From Suillus spraguei (Eukaryota; Basidiomycota; Agaricomycetes; Boletales; Suillaceae): a stretch of 64,000 nucleotides of DNA. Positions 1 through 15,400 of this stretch are shown here, piece after piece. Within the stretch, counting starts at the first letter, position 1. Each line of letters begins with the position of its first letter. Both the position numbers and the translations under genes were made by a program. The stretch spans positions 1 to 64,000 of the forward strand of contig JABCPU010000332.1 of NCBI GenBank assembly GCA_016800925.1, written 5' to 3'. The notes beneath the pieces were generated by a model. That model saw only the letters and a program-made list of their open reading frames with translations, did not search any database and was not told the origin of the DNA.

Positions 1-842
1 GATCAACTTTCCGGAGGCCAAAATTACACGAAGGCAAGGCTGTGTATGTATGGTACTACTGCACTCGTAGCTCTTGTTGACCTGATTACCAAAATCTATG
101 GCTTGCCAACCTGGGTGACTGCCAAGGACGTACGTAAAGCGTGACGATATTTGTCCATCGTGACGGCTAACTTTTGAATTCAAGTGATGGTCTCAGAGAC
201 TGATCAAAAATCGTGGAACGTGGAAGTTTTGACGCAATTTCATAACGGGGAAAATCCGCTTGAGGTCCAGCGCGTCATGAATGAGCACCCTGGTGAGCCG
301 GAGTGTATTGTGGATAGTCGTGTGCTTGGAGCTATTGCACCCTTTCGATGCATGTTACATTCATATTTTCATACTTTACTATCCGCTGACCTACTCGATG
401 ATTGAACAGGTCTGGGAGACACCCCCTTCAAACAACCACCCGAGTTCACCCGACGTATTCTCTATAATTTATATCCTGGTCAGCACGACACATCTCCTTG
501 GGAAGAATTCTTGATGAGGAACCATACGCCTCCATATATTTCGTCCACGCCGGAAGTCACTCATTATCCCCTTGATCCATCCCCCGAGCTCCTCGCAAAT
601 ATCTTATACTCTGTTCAGATGGGTTCACAGACATATGTGGCACAAATCAACGTGCGATTGTTGATCAGTGGGCTCGTGCAGCCGCACGCAGTAACTCAAG
701 AGAGCTAGATGAAAAGAGTCTGGCCCTCCGACTGCTTTGGCAGGCGCTTGGTAATGATCCGAAGAGCGTATCTGGTGTTCTGACTTTGAACATGGACTCA
801 CCTTGGTTAGATGATGTGTCTATTGTTGTACAGTGTTTATAA
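1..842 (+). pseudogene. PP2C-family protein phosphatase, 3' part, frameshifted
   Basis: Reading across three frames gives the C-terminal part of a PP2C (PPM) metal-dependent Ser/Thr phosphatase. The pieces seen are YGTTALVALVD followed by LANLGDCQ near 45-130, the block around TPFKQPPEFTRRILYNL at 410-470, PPYISSTPEVTH at 530-560, ILCSDGFTD at 605-632 (the metal-binding SDG region) and DSPWLDDVSIVVQCL before the TAA at 840-842. This resembles the mitochondrial pyruvate-dehydrogenase-phosphatase-like fungal PP2Cs, but I cannot name a specific orthologue. Frame changes are needed near 90 and near 595 where no intron fits, so the copy looks broken. The N-terminus lies outside the window. Introns are visible near 126-183 and 350-410. 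Confidence 0.7.
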
Positions 843-1061
843 TGTATCATAGCGATAGTCTGAAGAGCCTACTTATTCTACGTTAACGTGCCTGCTAACC
901 CACATGGCAATGTGGAGTGGAGTGGTTTATTTGCAATTTGTTGGACCTCCAACAAATAAAGACAAACAACGCTTGCTTCACTGGTTACCGGGTTGTCGTA
1001 CAGGACACGGAGACCACATGCTTGCCTCTTCCTAAATCATTGTATTGCCTTACGGAGGTTG

Positions 1062-4000
1062 ATGGTGAAACCATTTCAATCGTCTGCGTCTACTGATTCC
1101 TCTGACCTTTTTGGTCCCGGTGATCCAGAGTTCCTCGAGGCTCTCAGGAACGTGGTGCTACCCGGAGATCAAATCACAGCTCCCCAAGAGTCCCTGAATC
1201 GCAAGCGTCTCCGTGATGAAAGTGACGAGCAGCAAGTTGGGGCGACATCACACGGGACCTTGACCCATGGACTTGGTGACACTGAAGGTAATCCTGAGAT
1301 TTACGGCGCATCTCGCTTTGGACATTTCGGAGAGTACATGCATCGCAAGTGCGCCAAACTGCAGATACAAAATGCAACCCTTGATGCAAGCCAAGACGTG
1401 GGTGCCAGAAAAAAATCTTTAGTGGTCTTTCAATATATGTGCGTATCTGCATTGTTACCGCAGGAATACAGGGCCTCAACTTTGACAGATTAACGGGTGG
1501 ACAAATCCTTCAGTTCAAGATCTACGTCAATTGATAGTGATGCATGGGGGTGTTTTCCAGCCCTACCTGGATAAGAAATCATTAGTGCCTGCACCTTTTC
1601 TATCACTCCAGCCATCTCAGAGGGATTCATCACTCCTTACATAGGACCCATATCATCACTTGCTCACTGACGGCTACGAAGATCAAAGATTGGAAGCACA
1701 TGAAGATCGTGAGGCCTGGTTGGTTGGTGGATAGTGCCGCAGCAGGGACACTAATTCACTGGAGGAATTACATTTTCAAACCTGGGGCCAGGGTCGAGCA
1801 ATCTCAAGGAGCGCACACGCCTCAAAGTTATTTGTCTACGGATTTACGTACAGCAGGACGCTCTGGTATGCGTAAGCATGAACAGCTATCAAGTGAGGTC
1901 CCTGCAACGCCTGATTCAGGCACTGCCACCCCTGAGGCTGGTGACCCCACGTCTTCGGCACATTATTCACCTCGACCGCTCTATGTGACGGATCCTGGCA
2001 CGTACAAAGATGCTGCACGCGTCCCTGGATACGCCGCTCATACATCGAACCCGCTAGCAGAGCACGTGATGGCTAATCCTGAATGGAGAGCCGCACATAC
2101 CTCTGTGGCACCAGATTTCGTAGAGGGTTTTTACAAACACTCACGACTGCACTACCTGTCCACATGGAAAGCTGAGCTGAAAAACTTGGTTCAACAAGCC
2201 CAAGAAGAAGTTGAAAATTGGTCGATACATGAGTCTATAGGCGACACTCAGGACATGGCTAAGAGTGGTGGTACCAACATGAGTGGGGCGCACCTCGCCG
2301 CGAGGTCTCCATCAAAAAGGAAAGGAAAGGAAAAAGCCCCGAGCTTGAAGCGTGTTATGATGCACTGCGACTTTGATTGCTTTTTCGTTTCCGTCGGCCT
2401 TCTGAGTCACCCTGAGTTGCGAGGCAAACCGGTTGTCGTTTGTCACTCGCAAGGGAGCACAGGGGGTGCATCGAGTACAAGCGAAATAGCCAGTTCAAGC
2501 TACGAAGCCAGGTCATTTGGGATCAAGAATGGAATGAGGTATGCCACACGTATTTCTTTCATGTATTGAGCTACGAGTGATAGCTCTCTTCAACCTTCAG
2601 CAGGGACGTAGGTTGTGCCCTGATCTTATGACTATACCCTACGAGTTCGAGAAGTATGTATTTGTCTTTCCATTCATTATACTCTATCCAATAAAAGATC
2701 AGATACAAACAGCTGTCGTTGCGTTTCTACACCATTTTGATGCGTCATGCGGATGATATCCAGGCTGTCTCCGTTGACGAAGCTTTGATTGAGGTCACCA
2801 CGAGTGTTTCCCGGTGCGCTATTCGACCGTCTTCCTTAGCATTCGTGGATGATCCGGCAAGGTCCCTTGCAGAACAAATACGGTCAGAGGAACAGGTTGC
2901 GAAGGTTCTTCACATTGATGTGTCCGACATCACTTACTGACACAAGCTATAGTCAGCATTGGCATCGCGGAGAACATACAACTTGCTCGCATCGCAACAC
3001 GCAAGGCCAAGCCTGCGGGATCATTTCACTTAAAATCAGAAGATGTGGAACAGGTTCTCGCGCCGTTAGATATCGACGATCTCCACGATTTCGGACATTC
3101 CACACGCCAGAAAGCGAACGAGAAACTCGGAGTCACAAATCTCGGCGAACTCGCTAAGAAAAGTAAAACCGCACTGTGCGATGCGCTTGGCAAGACTACT
3201 GGCGAAACTTTGTACAATGCGATCCGTGGCATTGATGAACGAAAACTCGAGTCTGACAAACCGAGGAAGTCTGTCTCGTGTGATATCAACATGAGTTGCT
3301 GATAAGTAGTTTTGGTTGTGTACTTGCTGATCTCTGACTTTACCTAGTATGGAATACGTTTTGAGAACGACGACCAAGCTAAGGCATTCATCCACCAGAT
3401 GCTGAAGAAGTTTCCCGGAGATTGAATGCTATCAACATGTGTGGACGTTCTTTGACTTTGAAGATTATGAAACGCGATCCAAGTGCACCTGTTGAGCCAC
3501 CTAAGGTATTCAGGAAGATGGGCTGTATTTAAATTGGGTGCTGATGAATGTTCACCGTTTAGTTCATGGGGCACGGCATCTGTGAGACATTCAGCAAGCA
3601 AACTCTGCTAAGTAGCACAAACGGTAGAGCTACAAGCGACCCAAAGGATATCGGTGAACACGCATGGTCATTACTGGGTTCTTGGGGATTCGATCCGAAA
3701 GAGGCATTCAGATACAGAAGCTAGATACGCCGTCGCCACCTGACGCCACCGACCCTGGGCAAGTGAAGTTGCCCTTCCAAGCCAGAAGCTCCAAGACGAA
3801 TGTACAAGATAACACTGAACAAGGCGCCATTCCAATGCCTATGATCATCACTGAACACCCTTCGCCAGAAGATCCACTCCAGAATCAGGCCGGTCCATCA
3901 CGTCCATTACCTACATTGGACCTCCCTTCTTTCTCTCAGGTCGACAAGGACGTCTTCGATGCGCTGCCAGATGATGTCAGGAAGGAACTAGAAGTCGAAT

Positions 4001-4620
4001 ATCAGCGTAGATCACGCTCACCAATGCCTCCGGAACAACCCTCTCATAACGTCCGACCGAAAATCATGGTCAAAGGCGTCAACGTCAAAAGAATCACTCA
4101 ACAACTCGCACCGAAGAATAGGACGAGCGTATCCCCCCGTAAAAACACGCTCTTTGCAAAACGTGAAGTCCCATCATACATGCGTGTATCTGACGCAGAG
4201 CTTCGCAAACTTGATATCGACCCAGATGTGTTTGCTGCATTACCTGTGGATTTGCAGCGCGAGCAGGTGATCATGGCTCGACATGCGAGAAGTGGAAATC
4301 TCCTTCAAGAACGTAAGATCATCAAGGCTTCTAGTCGCGCGCCATCTGCGCCTTATCGCAAGAAACCCCCTGCTTAGGCTAAGCACCCGGAGCCTCCTTT
4401 TTTGAAGCAGCAGGGCAAACAGCCAGGGGAGAAATTGTACTTCACGGAAACTGGAGATGTTCAGACCATCATCGAGTCATGGGTCAAGGGATTCACAAAA
4501 TATCCTCCGAAGCAAAAAGACGTCGACTACTTCAGCAAATTTTTAGTGCGGAACGTGGAATTGGCTGATACAGGCATGGAGAAAACCATTGCTGTAATGA
4601 AGTGGTGGCTTATCCTTATA
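1062..4620 (+). pseudogene. rev1: DNA polymerase REV1 (Y-family translesion polymerase), decayed copy
   Basis: The domain order is that of REV1, the deoxycytidyl transferase and scaffold of translesion synthesis in the nucleus. A BRCT region lies at about 1400-1770 (INGWTNPSVQDLRQL, then IVRPGWLVDSAAAGTLI). The Y-family palm starts at 2356 with MMHCDFDCFFVSV, which carries the first catalytic Asp, and continues with SVDEALIEV near 2773. The little-finger part follows at 2960-3530 (GIAENIQLARIATRKAKP). Two ubiquitin-binding motifs are FDALPDDVRKELEVE near 3955 and FAALPVDLQREQ near 4230. The REV1 C-terminal domain is at 4402-4610. Probable frameshifts outside introns occur near 1490, 2888, 3401 (one base missing between IHQM and EEVSRR) and 3703. 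The last part of the C-terminal domain is not found. Introns near 2539-2583, 2656-2700 and 2902-2951 follow the GT-AG rule. The copy is very unlikely to encode a working protein. Confidence 0.85.
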
Positions 4621-4719
4621 TCTATCTTTTCTATGTTCTCTGGTCGTGCTTTTTGTAGATCATATCGATTGACCACCAACTTTTGCACTCTGATACCAAA
4701 ATCTATTGGGACGCGTACA

Positions 4720-5521
4720 ATGACAACTGAAGTCTCAGATTCGCTCACTGCTGAAATTGCACAGGCAACAGGTGCACTGAACGATCTCCGACTACAAAAT
4801 ACCGATCCGGCCAGTATAGACGCTGTCAAGAAGAGACTTGGTGAATTGAAGAAATCAATGGCTGCGATGAATAGCGCAGGCGGGAGCAAGGATGCTGGGA
4901 AGAAGAAGAAGGAACGACTACTCCTCAAAACTGCAAAGGTGTGTTCGAATGCGCACTGCAATCATACACTTCTGAAGGGTACTCAAGTAGGCTGCATAGG
5001 GCACACGCGATTACGGCGCAGCGGAGATGTTTTGCCGGTAGCATGTTGAGCGCATCGTTAAGGATGTATTTACGTCCTATGGTGGGAGCGCCCTCGACAC
5101 ACCTGTATTTGAACGCAAGGACGTGCTTGCCGGAAAGTACGGCGAGGACCAGAAACTCATTTTTGACTTGATGGACCAGGGGGGCGAGCAACTTGCTCTT
5201 CGGTACGATCACATCGTTCCCTTGGCACGGTATCTAGCTATGGCTGGTGCTACTGTCCAAGCGAAGATTTGGCAAGTCGGCAAGGTCTATAGGAGAGACA
5301 ACCCTGTGATGTCAAAAGGCTGAATGCGCGAGTTCTCACGAGCAGTACGCGTTTTCTCACTTTCCCTGGGGTATGGGTATTTCGTATAATTTGTCACAGG
5401 ATTTGGATATTACAGGTGCATGGGACCCAATGATCCCAGATGCTGAGATTATCAGTCTACTATGCACTATCTTGACGAAATTGGATGTTGGAGAATTTAC
5501 AATCAAGGTAAGGTTGATCAA
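4720..5521 (+). pseudogene. hts1: Histidyl-tRNA synthetase, N-terminal half
   Basis: The ATG at 4720 opens a WHEP-type lysine-rich N-terminal segment (about 70 residues, ending LLLKTAK). An intron and the class II HisRS catalytic start follow (GTRDYGAAEMFCR, then [42 protein letters not shown] and DPMIPDAEIISLL). HisRS charges tRNA-His in cytosol and mitochondria. Two in-frame stops are visible: TAG at 5039-5041 where Lys is expected after MFCR, and TGA at 5321-5323 where Arg is expected after MSKG. Homology stops inside the intron that follows GEFTIK, where SEC23 sequence begins at about 5522. The missing half of the protein (HisA motif, motif 3 and anticodon-binding domain) lies 27 kb downstream at 32.7-34.0 kb. 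An open frame runs from the REV1 C-terminus into this gene by chance. Confidence 0.85.
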
Positions 5522-9057
<3,536 letters not shown>

Positions 9058-9480
9058 GGTACTACAACCGGTGCTTCCCGGTCCATCGTCAAACCTGACT
9101 GGTGGCGGCCTTTTTTAAAGTCTTCGTAGCGTTGGACACTTTATCATACATACATATCTCTATCAAGGGGCATTGTTGTTCGATAGATTTGTCTGTTATT
9201 GATGTGCATGAGATGTGCGAGTCGATTTCTGTTGCCAATGGTGGTGAGGGATTGAGAAGCCTCGGCAAACGAAAATCTTTGGATATAGATATATATTGGA
9301 GCAATGATGAGGACTTGGGATACAGTTTGTGAGGCAGAAAATATGTGATTATTGATGCATGGACAATAGTGAATTGCAGGAATGTAAGTAGATGCGGTCG
9401 TGAGTACGTGGACACAAACATTGCAGTGAGACCAATACCATATCATTGAGCAGGAATGAAGAGAAAAAGTGAGGCTAATG
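9058..9480. other. 3' flank of amidase copy 1, duplicated in copy 2
   Basis: No gene is seen. The stretch matches 36674-37097 downstream of amidase copy 2 with scattered differences. It is therefore part of the duplicated block, which runs from SEC23 through this flank into the 2-kb repeat array. Confidence 0.7.
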
Positions 9481-12400
9481 CATTCAATAGCAAAAATCAC
9501 GCAAAATCAAGCCTAGTCCAAACGAGTTTTTCGCCTAGAGCCACCCATGACATTAAGCAAAATCAAGGCATTCCATAGCAAAAACATAGCAAACATTACG
9601 CAGAATCAAGCCAAGTCCGAACAAGGTTTTCGCCTAAAGCTACACTTCAGATCAAACAAAATCAAGCCCAGTCCTGACGAGGTTTTGATCAAACGAAACA
9701 AAATAAAATCAAGCAATCCAATAGCAAAAATCACGCAAAATCAAGCCCAGTCCTGACGAGGTTTTCGCCAAAGCTACGCTTCAGATCAGACAAAAATCAA
9801 GCAAAGTCAAGCCCAGTCCTGACGAGGTTTTCGCCTAAAGCTACGCTTCAGATCAAACAAAAATCAAGCAAAGTCAAGACCAGTCCTGACAACGTTTTCG
9901 CCTAAAGCTACACCTCAAATCAAGCAAAATCAAGCAAAGTCTGAACAAGGTTTTCGCCTCAGCCTACGCATCACCCCAGACAACGATAAGGATAAGCGAT
10001 ACAATAGTCAAGACTCCAATAGCAAAAGACGAGCATAAGAAACGCCATACCATAGACTACGATAACTATACAAGACAACACTATACGATAACATACAATA
10101 CAATAGCAATACAATACCATACGATCACATACGATAACAATACGATAGTCAAGGATAACAATAACAGGACTTGCCATACGTTAGATCCCCCCGCCCGCCC
10201 CCCGTTAAAGTCGTTAGTCATTAGGTTTAGCTGTTAGAAAACCACCCCCCCGCCCGTTAGAGGCTTAGTTAGCTTTCTCGTCGCTTAGGATAAAAACGTA
10301 TTGTCTCGGTGTCTCGGTTCTTGGTACCATAAAATAGTCAAGACAATGATAAGGATTACCATACAATTCATCAGCAAAAAAATAGCAAAAATAAAGCAAA
10401 GTCAAGCTCAGTCTGAACGAGGTTTTCGCCTAAAGCTATGCTTCAGATTACACAAAAATCAAGCAAAATCAAGTCCAGTCTGAACGAGGTTTTCGCCTAA
10501 AGCTACGCTTCAGATCGAACAAAAATCAAGCAAAGTCAAGCAAAGTCTGAACGAGGTTTCGACCAGGAATACAATAGTCAAGACCACCGCAAGCAAGTCA
10601 AGGATAAGAAACGCAACAGACTACGATACCATACAAGGATAAGGAACACAACACGCTACGATACGATACCACAGCAAGTCAAGCAATACAATGACAAGAG
10701 ACTACAACAGCAAGACAAGCAAAATCAAGCAATGCAATAGCAAAAAAATAGCAAAAATCATGCAAAATGAACCCGAGTCTGAACGAGGTTTTCGCCTAAA
10801 CCTACGCCCATCAAGCCATTCAATAGCAAAAATCACGCAAAATCAAGCCAAGTCCGAACAAGGTTTTCGCCTAAAGCTATGCTTCAGATCAAACAAATAA
10901 AGCAAAATCAACAATCCAATAGCAAATAAATAGCAAAAATCACGCAAAATGAAGCCCAGTCCTGACAAGGTTTTCGCCTAAAGCTATTGCAAAAATACGA
11001 TAGTCAAGACCACCATAAGCAAGTCAAGGATAAGAAATGCGATATGATACGGTAGTCAAGACAAAGATAAGAAACAAAATAGACTACGATACCATACGAC
11101 AGTCAAGACAAGGACAAGAAATGCGATACACTACGATAACATACGATACGACAACAATACGATAGACTACGATACGATAACGATAACGATAACATAGTCA
11201 AAGCAGGGCAATCATATGTTGGATCGCCCCCGCCCCCCGCCCATTAGAGTCGTTAGTCATCAGGTTTAGCTGTTTGAAAACCACCACCAGCCCGTTAGCT
11301 TTCTCGTTGCTTAGGATATAAACGTATTGTCTCGGTGTCTCGGTTCTCGGTACTATAAGTCAGCCAGACACTACGATACATTACCACAGCAAGTCAAGCA
11401 ATACAACAGCAATAAATCAAGCAAAATCAAGCAATCCGATAGCAAAAATCATGCAAAATGAACCCAAGTCTGAACGAGGTTTTCGCCTAAAGCTACGCCT
11501 CGCATTCAATAGCAAAAATCACGCAAAATCAAGCCTAGTCCAAACGAGTTTTTCGCCTAGAGCCACCCATGACATTAAGCAAAATCAAGGCATTCCATAG
11601 CAAAAACATAGCAAACATTACGCAGAATCAAGCCAAGTCCGAACAAGGTTTTCGCCTAAAGCTACACTTCAGATCAAACAAAATCAAGCCAGTCCTGACG
11701 AGTTTGATCAACGAAACAAAAAAATCAAGCAATCCAATAGCAAAAATCACGCAAAATCAAGCCCAGTCCTGACGAGGTTTTCGCCAAAGCTACGCTTCAG
11801 ATCAGACAAAAATCAAGCAAAGTCAAGCCCAGTCCTGACGAGGTTTTCGCCTAAAGCTACGCTTCAGATCAAACAAAAATCAAGCAAAGTCAAGACCAGT
11901 CCTGACAACGTTTTCGCCTAAAGCTACACCTCAAATCAAGCAAAATCAAGCAAAGTCTGAACAAGGTTTTCGCCTCAGCCTACGCATCACCCCAGACAAC
12001 GATAAGGATAAGCGATACAATAGTCAAGACTCCAATAGCAAAAGACGAGCATAAGAAACGCCATACCATAGACTACGATAACTATACAAGACAACACTAT
12101 ACGATAACATACAATACAATAGCAATACAATACCATACGATCACATACGATAACAATACGATAGTCAAGGATAACAATAACAGGACTTGCCATACGTTAG
12201 ATCCCCCCCCCGCCCCCCGTTAAAGTCGTTAGTCATTAGGTTTAGCTGTTAGAAAACCACCCCCCCGCCCGTTAGAGGCTTAGTTAGCTTTCTCGTCGCT
12301 TAGGATAAAAACGTATTGTCTCGGTGTCTCGGTTCTTGGTACCATAAAATAGTCAAGACAATGATAAGGATTACCATACAATTCATCAGCAAAAAAATAG

Positions 12401-15400
12401 CAAAAATAAAGCAAAGTCAAGCTCAGTCTGAACGAGGTTTTCGCCTAAAGCTATGCTTCAGATTACACAAAAATCAAGCAAAATCAAGTCCAGTCTGAAC
12501 GAGGTTTTCGCCTAAAGCTACGCTTCAGATCGAACAAAAATCAAGCAAAGTCAAGCAAAGTCTGAACGAGGTTTCGACCAGGAATACAATAGTCAAGACC
12601 ACCGCAAGCAAGTCAAGGATAAGAAACGCAACAGACTACGATACCATACAAGGATAAGGAACACAACACGCTACGATACGATACCACAGCAAGTCAAGCA
12701 ATACAATGACAAGAGACTACAACAGCAAGACAAGCAAAATCAAGCAATGCAATAGCAAAAAAATAGCAAAAATCATGCAAAATGAACCCGAGTCTGAACG
12801 AGGTTTTCGCCTAAACCTACGCCCATCAAGCCATTCAATAGCAAAAATCACGCAAAATCAAGCCAAGTCCGAACAAGGTTTTCGCCTAAAGCTATGCTTC
12901 AGATCAAACAAATAAAGCAAAATCAACAATCCAATAGCAAATAAATAGCAAAAATCACGCAAAATGAAGCCCAGTCCTGACAAGGTTTTCGCCTAAAGCT
13001 ATTGCAAAAATACGATAGTCAAGACCACCATAAGCAAGTCAAGGATAAGAAATGCGATATGATACGGTAGTCAAGACAAAGATAAGAAACAAAATAGACT
13101 ACGATACCATACGACAGTCAAGACAAGGACAAGAAATGCGATACACTACGATAACATACGATACGACAACAATACGATAGACTACGATACGATAACGATA
13201 ACGATAACATAGTCAAAGCAGGGCAATCATATGTTGGATCGCCCCCGCCCCCCGCCCATTAGAGTCGTTAGTCATCAGGTTTAGCTGTTTGAAAACCACC
13301 ACCAGCCCGTTAGCTTTCTCGTTGCTTAGGATATAAACGTATTGTCTCGGTGTCTCGGTTCTCGGTACTATAAGTCAGCCAGACACTACGATACATTACC
13401 ACAGCAAGTCAAGCAATACAACAGCAATAAATCAAGCAAAATCAAGCAATCCGATAGCAAAAATCATGCAAAATGAACCCAAGTCTGAACGAGGTTTTCG
13501 CCTAAAGCTACGCCTCGCATTCAATAGCAAAAATCACGCAAAATCAAGCCTAGTCCAAACGAGTTTTTCGCCTAGAGCCACCCATGACATTAAGCAAAAT
13601 CAAGGCATTCCATAGCAAAAACATAGCAAACATTACGCAGAATCAAGCCAAGTCCGAACAAGGTTTTCGCCTAAAGCTACACTTCAGATCAAACAAAATC
13701 AAGCCAGTCCTGACGAGGTTTGATCAAACGAAACAAATAAAATCAAGCAATCCAATAGCAAAAATCACGCAAAATCAAGCCCAGTCCTGACGAGGTTTTC
13801 GCCAAAGCTACGCTTCAGATCAGACAAAAATCAAGCAAAGTCAAGCCCAGTCCTGACGAGGTTTTCGCCTAAAGCTACGCTTCAGATCAAACAAAAATCA
13901 AGCAAAGTCAAGACCAGTCCTGACAACGTTTTCGCCTAAAGCTACACCTCAAATCAAGCAAAATCAAGCAAAGTCTGAACAAGGTTTTCGCCTCAGCCTA
14001 CGCATCACCCCAGACAACGATAAGGATAAGCGATACAATAGTCAAGACTCCAATAGCAAAAGACGAGCATAAGAAACGCCATACCATAGACTACGATAAC
14101 TATACAAGACAACACTATACGATAACATACAATACAATAGCAATACAATACCATACGATCACATACGATAACAATACGATAGTCAAGGATAACAATAACA
14201 GGACTTGCCATACGTTAGATCCCCCCCCCGCCCCCCTTTAAAGTCGTTAGTCATTAGGTTTAGCTGTTAGAAAACCACCCCCCCGCCCGTTAGAGGCTTA
14301 GTTAGCTTTCTCGTCGCTTAGGATAAAAACGTATTGTCTCGGTGTCTCGGTTCTGGTACCATAAAATAGTCAAGACAATGATAAGGATACCATACAATTC
14401 ATCAGCAAAAAAATAGCAAAAATAAAGCAAAGTCAAGCTCAGTCTGAACGAGGTTTTCGCCTAAAGCTATGCTTCAGATTACACAAAAATCAAGCAAAAT
14501 CAAGTCCAGTCTGAACGAGGTTTTCGCCTAAAGCTACGCTTCAGATCGAACAAAAATCAAGCAAAGTCAAGCAAAGTCTGAACGAGGTTTCGACCAGGAA
14601 TACAATAGTCAAGACCACCGCAAGCAAGTCAAGGATAAGAAACGCAACAGACTACGATACCATACAAGGATAAGGAACACAACACGCTACGATACGATAC
14701 CACAGCAAGTCAAGCAATACAATGACAAGAGACTACAACAGCAAGACAAGCAAAATCAAGCAATGCAATAGCAAAAAAATAGCAAAAATCATGCAAAATG
14801 AACCCGAGTCTGAACGAGGTTTTCGCCTAAACCTACGCCCATCAAGCCATTCAATAGCAAAAATCACGCAAAATCAAGCCAAGTCCGAACAAGGTTTTCG
14901 CCTAAAGCTATGCTTCAGATCAAACAAATAAAGCAAAATCAACAATCCAATAGCAAATAAATAGCAAAAATCACGCAAAATGAAGCCCAGTCCTGACAAG
15001 GTTTTCGCCTAAAGCTATTGCAAAAATACGATAGTCAAGACCACCATAAGCAAGTCAAGGATAAGAAATGCGATATATGATACGGTAGTCAAGACAAAGA
15101 TAAGAAACAAAATAGACTACGATACCATACGACAGTCAAGACAAGGACAAGAAATGCGATACACTACGATAACATACGATACGACAACAATACGATAGAC
15201 TACGATACGATAACGATAACGATAACATAGTCAAAGCAGGGCAATCATATGTTGGATCCCCCCGCCCCCCGCCCATTAGAGTCGTTAGTCATCAGGTTTA
15301 GCTGTTTGAAAACCACCACCAGCCCGTTAGCTTTCTCGTTGCTTAGGATATAAACGTATTGTCTCGGTGTCTCGGTTCTCGGTACTATAAGTCAGCCAGA

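Noticed and set aside
4402..5049. A REV1-HisRS fusion protein
   Set aside because: The frame runs on by chance from the REV1 C-terminal domain to the HisRS ATG at 4720 without an expected REV1 end, and HisRS is stopped at 5039.
10187..10300. Telomere repeat inside the 2-kb unit (TTAGG-like text)
   Set aside because: GTCATTAGGTTTAGCTG and GTTAG occur singly and not as tandem TTAGGG, so there is no telomere tract.
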